Shown here piece after piece: positions 57,314 through 64,000 of a stretch of 64,000 nucleotides of DNA. The notes under the pieces were generated by a model that saw only the letters and a program-made list of their open reading frames with translations, was not told where the DNA came from and did not search any database. Numbering within the stretch: the stretch's first letter is position 1; every line of letters begins with the position of its first letter. The stretch comes from Roseococcus sp. SYP-B2431 (lineage in GTDB: Bacteria; Pseudomonadota; Alphaproteobacteria; Acetobacterales; Acetobacteraceae): assembly GCF_004336745.1 (NCBI RefSeq), contig NZ_SJXD01000026.1, forward strand, positions 1 through 64,000, written 5' to 3'. The position numbers were made by a program, and so were the translations under genes.

Positions 57314-58044
57314 GCGGGACCGATCGGCCGGGCGCCAACCCCGCGATCGAGGCGATCGGCCTCGCCGCCGGCTATGGCGGGCGCGCGGTGCTGGAGAACA
57401 TCTCGCTCACCCTGGGCGCGAGCGAGATCGTCACACTCGTCGGCCATAACGGCGCGGGGAAGTCCACGCTGCTGCGCGTGCTCTTCGGCCTGCACCGGCC
57501 GGAGGCCGGTCGCATCCGCGTCTTCGGGCAGGAATTGCCGAACCACTCGCCCGCCGCGCTCGGCGCCGCGGGGCTGGCGCTGGTGCCAGAAGGCCGCGGC
57601 GTCTTCCCCGATCTCACCGTGGACGAGATCTTCGGACTCGCCCTCTGGGCCGCCGCCGTGCCCAAGCCGGAGCGCCCGGAGCGCATCGAGGAGGTGCTGA
57701 CCCTCCTCCCCCGCATCCGCGATTTCCGCAACCGCCGCGCCGGCACCCTCTCCGGCGGGCAGCAGCAGATGGTCTCCATCGCCCGCGCGCTGCTCACCCG
57801 GCCCCGCGCGCTGCTGCTGGACGAACCCTCCATCGGCCTCGCGCCGAAGCTCTTCCAGGATCTGCTGGCGCCCATCGCCGCGCTGCGGGAGAGCCGGGGC
57901 ATCGCCATCCTTCTCGTCGAGCAGAATGTCCGCGAGGCCTTCGCCATCTCCGACCGCGTGCTCGTGATGAAATCCGGCGCGATCATCGAGGAAGGGCCGC
58001 CCTCGGCCTTCGCCGACCATGCCCGGCTGATGGAACTCTTCTGA
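57310..58044 (+). CDS. livF: Branched-chain-type ABC transporter ATPase LivF
   Basis: A 244-residue ABC ATPase, partner of LivG. Walker A is GHNGAGKS near residue 49. LVPEGRGVFPDLTV, typical of LivF, is followed by the intact signature TLSGGQQQMVSIARAL and Walker [14 protein letters not shown], then VEQNVREAFAI as the H-loop-like end. It overlaps livG and is followed eleven bases later by the glutathione transferase gene, so cotranscription is likely. Confidence 0.93.
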   Translation: MSGTDRPGANPAIEAIGLAAGYGGRAVLENISLTLGASEIVTLVGHNGAGKSTLLRVLFGLHRPEAGRIRVFGQELPNHSPAALGAAGLALVPEGRGVFPDLTVDEIFGLALWAAAVPKPERPERIEEVLTLLPRIRDFRNRRAGTLSGGQQQMVSIARALLTRPRALLLDEPSIGLAPKLFQDLLAPIAALRESRGIAILLVEQNVREAFAISDRVLVMKSGAIIEEGPPSAFADHARLMELF

Positions 58045-58054
58045 AGGACCGACG

Positions 58055-58711
58055 ATGCTGACGATCTATGGCTGCTACCGCTCGCGTGCCTCACGCAACC
58101 TCTGGCTGGCCAATGAGCTCGGGATGGAGGTCAGGCATGTGCCGGTCCTCCAGGCGGATCGCGTGAAGGACAAGTCGGCGCCGGACGCGCCGATGCACAC
58201 GCACTCGGAGGCCTTCCTCAAGGTGAACCCGAACGCCCGCATTCCCTCGATGGCGGATGGAGAGCTGCGTCTGCATGAGTCGCTCGCCATCAACCTCTAC
58301 ATGGCGAAGAAGCATGGCGGCCCTCTGGCGCCGAAGGACCTCGCCGAGGACGCCGAGATGACCATGTGGTCCATCTGGGCCATGACCGAGGTGGAGCCGC
58401 ACTCCATCCAGATCCTGTACAACACCGTCGGCAAGCCGCCCGAGCAGAGGGACGCGGCGCTGTTGCAGCGATCCATCGAAGCCCTGGCCGGCCCCTTCGC
58501 CGTGCTGGACGAGGCCCTGGCCAGGACGGGCTTCATCGTCGGCGGCCGCTTCACCGTCGCCGACATCAACCTCGCCGAGGTCGTCCGCTACGCCATGCCC
58601 GCGCCGCAGCTTTTCGACGCCGCGCCGCGCGTGAAGGCCTGGCTCCAGGCGTGCCACGCGCGCCAGGGCTTCAAGGACATGGTGGCCGCCCGCGACAAAG
58701 AACCGGCGTAG
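58055..58711 (+). CDS. Glutathione S-transferase family protein
   Basis: A 218-residue cytosolic protein. The thioredoxin-like N-domain begins LTIYGCYRSRASRNLWLANE and includes the glutathione-binding NARIPSMADGELRLHESLAI near residue 60. The helical C-domain has GFIVGGRFTVADINLAEVV, the N-capping box of the family. It lies between livF and a GMC oxidoreductase with short gaps, so it probably acts in the same pathway, for example in glutathione-dependent cleavage or isomerisation. The real reaction is unknown. Confidence 0.91.
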   Translation: MLTIYGCYRSRASRNLWLANELGMEVRHVPVLQADRVKDKSAPDAPMHTHSEAFLKVNPNARIPSMADGELRLHESLAINLYMAKKHGGPLAPKDLAEDAEMTMWSIWAMTEVEPHSIQILYNTVGKPPEQRDAALLQRSIEALAGPFAVLDEALARTGFIVGGRFTVADINLAEVVRYAMPAPQLFDAAPRVKAWLQACHARQGFKDMVAARDKEPA

Positions 58712-58723
58712 GGGGGAGCCCGC

Positions 58724-60427
58724 ATGATCTACGACTACATCATCGTCGGCGGCGGCTCCGCCGGATCATGCCTCGCGCACCGCCTCTCGGCGCGGGGGAC
58801 GAACCAGGTCCTGGTCTGCGAGGCCGGCCCGGACACGCCCCCTGGCGAGGAGCCCGCCGAGATCAAGGACAGCTATCCCGGCACCGCCTATTTCGACCCG
58901 CGCTTCCACTGGACCGAGCTCAAGGTCCACACCCAGATCGTGCCGCACAACCGGCCCGAGGAGCGCCCGCCGCTGCGCAAGTACGAGCAGGCGCGCGTGC
59001 TGGGCGGAGGCTCGTCCATCAACGGCCAGCTCGCCAATCGCGGCGCGCCGACCGATTACGACGAATGGGCCGAGCGCGGGGCCGAGGGCTGGAACTGGGA
59101 TTCCGTCCTGCCCTATTTCCGCAAGGTCGAGCGCGACCTGGACTTCGACGGCCCCTTCCACGGCAAGGAAGGCAAGATCCCCGTCCGCCGCCTCAAGGAA
59201 TCGCAATGGAACCCGCATGCCCGCGCGGCGGGGGAGGCCTTCAAGGCCGCGGGCTTCAAGTATCTGCCCGACCAGAACGGCCTCTACGAGGACGGCTGGT
59301 TCGCCTGCACCATGTCGAACGAGAACGAGCAGCGCGCCTCGGCGGCCATGGGCTATCTCGACCGCGAGACGCGCCGGCGCGCCAACCTCACGATCTCGAC
59401 CGAGACGCAGGTCACCTCGCTGATCTTCGAGGGGCTGCGCTGCGTGGGCGTGAAGGCGCTGGTGCGCGGGCAGGAGCAGGAGTTCCGCGCGAACGAGATC
59501 ATCCTCTCCTCCGGCGCCATCCATTCGCCCGCGCATCTGCTGCGGGCCGGCATCGGCCCCGTCGCGCATCTGCGCGACATGGGCATCGATGTGCTGCACG
59601 CCTTGCCCGGCGTGGGCCAGGGGCTGATGGACCACCCGGCCATCTCGCTCTCCTCCCACCTGCGGCGCAGCGCGCGCATGGACAATGTGCAGACGCGCCG
59701 GCACATCCAGGTCGCGCTGCGCTATTCCTCGGGGCTCGAGGGCATCCCGGCCGGCGACATGTTCGCCGCCGCCGTCAGCAAGTCGGCCTGGCACGCGGTC
59801 GGCCAGCAGATCGCCTCCTTCCTGCTCTGGGTGAACAAGACCTATTCCGAGACGGGCCAGGTGTATCTCGCCTCCAAGGACTGGCGCGCCGAGCCGGTGG
59901 TGGAGTTCAACCTTCTCTCCGACCGCCGCGACCTCGATCGTCTGATGACGGGCTTCCGCATGATGGCGGCCATCCAGATGAGCGGCGAGTTGGGGCAGCT
60001 CACCTCCAACCATTTCCCGGCCAGCTACAGCGACCGCGTGCGCAAGCTCGGCATCGTGAACAACAAGAACCGCTTCCTGACCTCGATGATCAGCCTAGTC
60101 ATGGACGGGCCGGAGTTCATCCGCCGCCGCTTCATCGAGAAATTCGTGATCGAGGGCTTCACCTTCGACCAGGTGATGACCGACGACGCCGCGCTGGAGG
60201 CCTTCATCCGCAAGGCGACGATCGGCGTCTGGCACGCCTCCTGCTCCTGCCGAATGGGCGCGGAGGGCGACCCGCGCGCCGTCGTGGACCATGAGGGCCG
60301 TGTGCGGGGTATGGAAGGTCTGCGCGTGGTCGACGCATCCATTTTCCCGGTGGTGCCCTGCGCGAACACCAATATCCCGACGCTCATGACGGCGGAGAAG
60401 ATCGCGGAGACGATGCTGGCGGGGTAG
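58724..60427 (+). CDS. GMC-family FAD-dependent oxidoreductase
   Basis: A 567-residue flavoprotein of the glucose-methanol-choline family, which oxidises alcohol groups. The FAD-binding motif DYIIVGGGSAGSCLAHRLS is at the N-terminus. EQARVLGGGSSINGQLANRG and SSGAIHSPAHLLRAGIG are the two GMC signatures. The catalytic His is in GVWHASCSCRMG, and ANTNIPTLMTAEKIAE holds the second polar residue. GGGGGGAG precedes the ATG. As last gene of the importer run it probably oxidises the imported compound or a product of it. Confidence 0.93.
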   Translation: MIYDYIIVGGGSAGSCLAHRLSARGTNQVLVCEAGPDTPPGEEPAEIKDSYPGTAYFDPRFHWTELKVHTQIVPHNRPEERPPLRKYEQARVLGGGSSINGQLANRGAPTDYDEWAERGAEGWNWDSVLPYFRKVERDLDFDGPFHGKEGKIPVRRLKESQWNPHARAAGEAFKAAGFKYLPDQNGLYEDGWFACTMSNENEQRASAAMGYLDRETRRRANLTISTETQVTSLIFEGLRCVGVKALVRGQEQEFRANEIILSSGAIHSPAHLLRAGIGPVAHLRDMGIDVLHALPGVGQGLMDHPAISLSSHLRRSARMDNVQTRRHIQVALRYSSGLEGIPAGDMFAAAVSKSAWHAVGQQIASFLLWVNKTYSETGQVYLASKDWRAEPVVEFNLLSDRRDLDRLMTGFRMMAAIQMSGELGQLTSNHFPASYSDRVRKLGIVNNKNRFLTSMISLVMDGPEFIRRRFIEKFVIEGFTFDQVMTDDAALEAFIRKATIGVWHASCSCRMGAEGDPRAVVDHEGRVRGMEGLRVVDASIFPVVPCANTNIPTLMTAEKIAETMLAG

Positions 60428-60450
60428 CCGTTTCCGGCCTCCACCAGACC

Positions 60451-61008
60451 TCAGCGGCCCGCGCAGAGGGTCTGCACCACGCGGCAGTTGAGCGCACCGC
60501 GCTCGCGCGCCTGACAATCCCGCATGGCGGCCTGCTGCGCGTCGGCGGGGTTGGAGGCGGTTCCGTAATCGATGCCCCGCACCTCGTAGGTGCGGGGATC
60601 GCTGGTGATGAACAGCGCGACGCGCTTGATGCCCTCGGTCACGGCGATGCAGGCGTCGGTGAACTCGACGATCCGCGAGCAGCCGCGGGGCGAGGAGCGG
60701 CAGCTGGCCTCCGCCGCTTCCTGCGCCGCGCGCCGTTCCCGCTGGCCGACGGCCACGCCGTAGCGGAAGCTCGGCGGGCGGGCGAGGGAGAAGGCGCCGT
60801 AGCGCACGGCCGAAGGCGCAGGCGTCGCCGGCGACGGTGCGGCCAGGGGCTGGGCGAAGGCGACAGACTGAACCACGCCCGTCGCCCGCGCCTGCGGGAC
60901 GGCGCGGATGCAGGAGGTGCCGCAGTTGTCCCCAGGCCCCGGGCTGCCCAGCGGAATCGTGAGCGCGACCACGAAGAAGACCCCGACCAGCACAGCGACC
61001 AGCTTCAT
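60451..61008 (-). CDS. DUF4189-domain exported protein
   Basis: A 185-residue protein with an N-terminal membrane segment (KLVAVLVGVFFVVALTIPLG) and a DUF4189 domain over the last 95 residues. That domain is seen as AAQEAAEASCRSSPRGCSRIVEF, then DACIAVTEG and QAAMRDCQARERG with paired cysteines. DUF4189 proteins are secreted and of unknown function. The ATG at 61008 with AAGGGG upstream is chosen; the longer frame is leader. It diverges from the small exported gene at 61272. Confidence 0.8.
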   Translation of the reverse strand: MKLVAVLVGVFFVVALTIPLGSPGPGDNCGTSCIRAVPQARATGVVQSVAFAQPLAAPSPATPAPSAVRYGAFSLARPPSFRYGVAVGQRERRAAQEAAEASCRSSPRGCSRIVEFTDACIAVTEGIKRVALFITSDPRTYEVRGIDYGTASNPADAQQAAMRDCQARERGALNCRVVQTLCAGR

Positions 61009-61096
61009 GCAGCCCCTTACAAGACGAGGTTTTCCTCGCCTCGCCCCCAAGCGAGGGAGAAGGCTAGCAACAACAGGTTGCACTCTCAAGCCAGAA

Positions 61097-61116
61097 TTGT
61101 CGCTTTTTCGCGACAA
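61097..61116. promoter_or_regulatory. Inverted repeat in divergent leader
   Basis: TTGTCGC-TTTTTC-GCGACAA is a perfect seven-base inverted repeat in the AT-richer part of the region between the DUF4189 gene and the exported protein at 61272. It could be an operator or, read either way, a short hairpin. No regulator is near. Confidence 0.35.
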
Positions 61117-61271
61117 GTCTATTTTCAGTCCGGAAAAGCGCGCGACGTCTGAGGCCTCCCTCCGCGCCAGGGTTTCCCGCGGCGCCGGCCGGGGTGTATC
61201 CAGGCCCGCAGGATGGGCGGCGGCCGGCGGCACGGGCAACCGCGTCGTCCGGGCCGGATTTCGAATCACCG

Positions 61272-61610
61272 ATGCGCCTCGTTCTGATCCTGCTGGCCCT
61301 GCTCGCGGCCCTTCCCTGGCCGGCGGAGGCCCAGTCGCGCGCGCGCATGCCCGGGCTTCGGGGCCCTCATGCGAGCGGCGCCGCGCTCGAGGCGGCGCGG
61401 CGCTTCCTTTGCCCGCATGGCGGCGTGCCGCAGGGCCGCGGCCGCTGCGCGCCGGCCAGCGGCGGAGGAATGCCGGGCGGCGATCCGGACGTGCGCGGTT
61501 GGGACCGCGGGATCGCCGCTCCCACCCGCGCCCAGGCCCCCTGTCCGCCCGGCACGACCGCGAGCACGGCCCGCGCGCAGCCCGGCGTCACGCGCTGCAT
61601 CGCTGGCTGA
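61272..61610 (+). CDS. Small exported protein of unknown function
   Basis: A 112-residue protein with a signal peptide (MRLVLILLALLAALPWPAEA) and a Gly/Pro/Arg-rich mature part. That part holds four cysteines: FLCPHGG, GRCAP, APCPPGT and TRCIAG. The ATG at 61272 marks the signal peptide; the frame upstream is leader. I know no family. Its cysteine pattern may form two disulfides in the periplasm. Confidence 0.5.
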   Translation: MRLVLILLALLAALPWPAEAQSRARMPGLRGPHASGAALEAARRFLCPHGGVPQGRGRCAPASGGGMPGGDPDVRGWDRGIAAPTRAQAPCPPGTTASTARAQPGVTRCIAG

Positions 61611-61837
61611 GCCCGCCCGCTTCAGCTGTGGATGTTGCCGCCCTTCAGGCCCCATCGTCGTCGCAGACGAGGCGCCCAGCGCGTCCGTGATGCAGACTCA
61701 GCTGAAGCGGCCCACGCGCCAGGTCATGGCGACGATCCGCCAGCCATCCGCGCGGAGCTCCGCCCGGGCCGGTGAAGGGCGAGGCCCGGAAACCATGGCA
61801 ACGCCCGAATGGGCCAGCTTCGGAACTGTCGCGCCCG

Positions 61838-62536
61838 TCAGGCGGCCAGCCAGCCCCGCAGCAGCGCCCCAGCCTCTTCCGGAACCTCCATCGTCGGCAG
61901 ATGTCCCGTCCGCGCGAAGCCCATCCGCCGCGCGCCGGGAATGAGCGCGGCCATCTCGTCATGCAGCGCGGGCGGGGTCAGCACATCGTCCTCGCCGCAG
62001 GCGACCAGGGTGGGAACATCGATCTCCGGCAGGTCGGGCCGGGAATCCGGCCGGCCCATGATCGCGAGCTGCTGCCGGAGAAAGCCCTCATGGCCGACGC
62101 GGGCTGCCATCTCCATCACCTCCTCCGCGAGCGGCGTCCCCAGCCGCGAGGGGTGGATGAGGCTCGGCAGCAGCCGCGGCGTCACGCCCCTGAACTGCCC
62201 GGACTTGGACAGCGCCATCAGCGCGCGGCGACGGCGCTTCTGCTCTTCCGTGTCGGGCCGCGCCGAGGTGTCGAGCAGCGCCAGATGTGTGATCCGGCCG
62301 CGCGCCTGGCGCCACACTTCCAGCGCGACATAGCCGCCCATCGACAGCCCCGCCACGGCGAAGCGCTCCTCGCCTTCCACCAGGTCCAGCGCGCGCGAGG
62401 CCATCTCGGCCACGCTGTCGTCGCGCGCGAGATCGGCGATGCGCGGATCGGCGATTCCCGCCAAAGCCGGCAGGCAGTCGCGCCAGAGGCGGCCGTCGCA
62501 GAGAAGGCCGGGAAGCAGCAGAAGGGGGCGAGGCAT
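61838..62536 (-). CDS. Alpha/beta hydrolase
   Basis: A 232-residue hydrolase of the alpha/beta fold. The start is PRPLLLLPGLLCDGRLW, with LPG as oxyanion region. The nucleophile Ser is in AGLSMGGYVALEV near residue 70, the Asp in ACGEDDVLTPPAL near 180, and His in RTGHLPTMEVP near 209. ATG 62536 begins the homology. It diverges from the helicase gene, with about 165 bp between starts. Substrate is unknown; the form is like small esterases. Confidence 0.88.
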   Translation of the reverse strand: MPRPLLLLPGLLCDGRLWRDCLPALAGIADPRIADLARDDSVAEMASRALDLVEGEERFAVAGLSMGGYVALEVWRQARGRITHLALLDTSARPDTEEQKRRRRALMALSKSGQFRGVTPRLLPSLIHPSRLGTPLAEEVMEMAARVGHEGFLRQQLAIMGRPDSRPDLPEIDVPTLVACGEDDVLTPPALHDEMAALIPGARRMGFARTGHLPTMEVPEEAGALLRGWLAA

Positions 62537-62700
62537 GCCCTGTGGATAATTCGCGCCAGGGCGGCGCGCAATGCGCGGGTTTCGTGTTGCGTTCCACCGG
62601 CATCGGGCGCATATGCGGCTCGTTGCAGATGAGGGCGGCAAGTCCGCCCGACCGGCCGTGCGCGCGCCATGCGCCGGCCCTCAGGCCAGGAAGCCCAACT

Positions 62701-64000
62701 TTGAACGAGACCACCGCGCCCAGCGCGCATGCCGGCACCGATCCTGCCGTGACGGAAACCGAGACCAAGACCACCCCCGACACCCCCATCGCCGCCGCTG
62801 CGGAAGAGGCTGTCGCGGAAGCGGCCCCCACCGATCCCGTCGCCGAGGCCGCCCCGCCGGCCGAGCCGGGGGCCACGGAGATCGTCGCCCAGCCGGCCGC
62901 GTCCGAGGAGACGACGCCCGAAGTCGTGGCCGAGGCCGGCCCCGATGCCGAGGACGCCGCCCCGCTCGGCGAGGACGAGGTCTCCGACGCCGATTACGAC
63001 GCCGCCGAGCCCGGCCCGCCGCGCGCCATGTTCTCCGATCTCGGCCTCTCCGACGAGCTGCTCCGCGCCGTCATCGAGTCCGGCTACGTCCACCCGACGC
63101 CGATCCAGGAGCAGGCCATCCCCATCGTGCTGATGGGCCGCGATGTTCTGGGCTGCGCCCAGACCGGCACGGGCAAGACGGCCAGCTTCACCCTGCCGAT
63201 GATGGACATCCTCGCCGGCACGCGGGCCAAGGCGCGCATGCCGCGAAGCCTCATCCTCGAGCCCACGCGCGAGCTCGCGCTGCAGGTGGCCGAGCAGTTC
63301 GTCAAGTACGGCAAGTACCTCAACCTGAACCACGCGCTGCTCATCGGCGGCGAGAGCATGAACGACCAGCGCGACGTGCTCGAAAAGGGCGTGGACGTGC
63401 TGATCGCCACCCCCGGGCGCCTGCTCGACCTCTTCGACCGCGGCCGCATCCTGATGGCCGACTGCAAGCTCCTCGTCATCGACGAGGCCGACCGCATGCT
63501 GGACATGGGCTTCATCCCCGATGTCGAGCGCATCGTCTCGATCATTCCGCAGCTGCGGCAGACGCTGTTCTTCTCAGCCACCATGGCCCCTGAGATCCGC
63601 CGCCTGGCCGATGCCTTCCTGCAGAACCCCAAGGAGATCACGGTCAGCCGCCCGGCCTCGGTGGCGACCACCATCACCGCCGGCGTGGTCTATGTGCAGG
63701 AGCGCGAGAAGCGCGAGGCGCTGCGCCGGCTGATCCGCCGCGAGCAGGTGCAGAACGCGCTGATCTTCTGCAACCGCAAGATCGACGTGAACATCCTCTA
63801 CAAGTCGCTCAAGCGGCACGGCTTCTCGGTCGGCGAGCTGCATGGCGACATGGACCAGTCGGCCCGCTTCGCCACGCTGAACGCCTTCAAGGCGAACGAG
63901 ATCCGGCTGCTGGTCTGCTCCGATGTCGCGGCGCGGGGGCTCGACATCGGCGGCCTCAGCCATGTCTTCAACTTCGACATCCCCTTCCACTCCGAGGACT
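62701..64000 (+). CDS. DEAD-box ATP-dependent RNA helicase (cut by window edge)
   Basis: The first 433 codons of an RNA helicase that unwinds structured RNA in ribosome assembly or decay. Motifs are the Q-motif region PTPIQEQAIP, Walker A AQTGTGKT near residue 153, PTRELALQ, TPGRLLD, DEAD in VIDEADRMLD near 260, FSATM, and RGLDI near the window end. An acidic Ala/Pro/Thr-rich stretch of about 109 residues precedes the core. The start is either the TTG at 62701 or the ATG at 63028 just before FSDLGL; the leader reads without stops and looks coding. The C-terminal end is missing. Confidence 0.92.
   Translation, partial: MNETTAPSAHAGTDPAVTETETKTTPDTPIAAAAEEAVAEAAPTDPVAEAAPPAEPGATEIVAQPAASEETTPEVVAEAGPDAEDAAPLGEDEVSDADYDAAEPGPPRAMFSDLGLSDELLRAVIESGYVHPTPIQEQAIPIVLMGRDVLGCAQTGTGKTASFTLPMMDILAGTRAKARMPRSLILEPTRELALQVAEQFVKYGKYLNLNHALLIGGESMNDQRDVLEKGVDVLIATPGRLLDLFDRGRILMADCKLLVIDEADRMLDMGFIPDVERIVSIIPQLRQTLFFSATMAPEIRRLADAFLQNPKEITVSRPASVATTITAGVVYVQEREKREALRRLIRREQVQNALIFCNRKIDVNILYKSLKRHGFSVGELHGDMDQSARFATLNAFKANEIRLLVCSDVAARGLDIGGLSHVFNFDIPFHSED

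Overview
The window is high-GC chromosomal DNA from an alphaproteobacterium, most likely Acetobacteraceae (Roseomonas-like). The evidence is gene content and layout: a GTTC-N7-GTTC LexA box between uvrA and ssb, a sppA-ihfB-lapA-pyrF-trpFBA run, several orphan tripartite-tricarboxylate (Bug) receptors, and a UvrA with the CPVSG form of the first zinc finger. This assignment is inference from gene families, not from a phylogenetic marker search. The extreme GC content makes long open frames appear opposite real genes; those were discarded.

Layout. 1-3954: smc (cut by the window edge), a DsbA-type oxidoreductase and a DUF721/DciA-like protein on the minus strand, head to head with mutY. 4031-8234: an Old Yellow Enzyme-family reductase, a peptide-type ABC receptor and an MFS exporter. 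8520-16904: uvrA and ssb diverging from a shared SOS box, then gyrA, coaD, two tandem cyclophilins and tRNA-Lys(UUU). 16994-20838: a complete sulfate/thiosulfate ABC importer. 21020-31437: small exported proteins, a DUF6311 membrane protein overlapping msrP, two alpha/beta hydrolases, a Pat-like protein acetyltransferase and a cupin. 31500-38455: three Bug receptors, a YcaQ-like glycosylase, a 3-hydroxyisobutyrate-dehydrogenase-like enzyme, a DUF2848 protein and a luciferase-like monooxygenase. 38452-43600: a tight minus-strand run sppA-ihfB-lapA-pyrF-trpF-trpB-trpA.

43717-45168 is the most accessory-looking part. A tRNA-Thr(CGU) gene is followed about 960 bp later by a decayed copy of its own 3' half. 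Between them lie one small predicted membrane protein with a strong ribosome binding site, an operator-like inverted repeat and two near-identical hairpins. This looks like the scar of an element that once used the tRNA as attachment site. 45530-50507 carries a ferritin-like DUF892 protein with a histone-H1-like tail, a manganese catalase, three small proteins (one exported), a class II aldolase and a membrane diguanylate cyclase.

50517-60427 reads as one divergent metabolic locus. An MlrC-type metalloprotein and a peptide-type receptor point left. A complete branched-chain-type ABC importer (receptor plus livHMGF), a glutathione transferase and a GMC oxidoreductase point right. The window closes with a DUF4189 protein, a small exported protein, an alpha/beta hydrolase and the start of a DEAD-box RNA helicase running off the end. 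I see no CRISPR array, intact insertion sequence, prophage or toxin-antitoxin pair.
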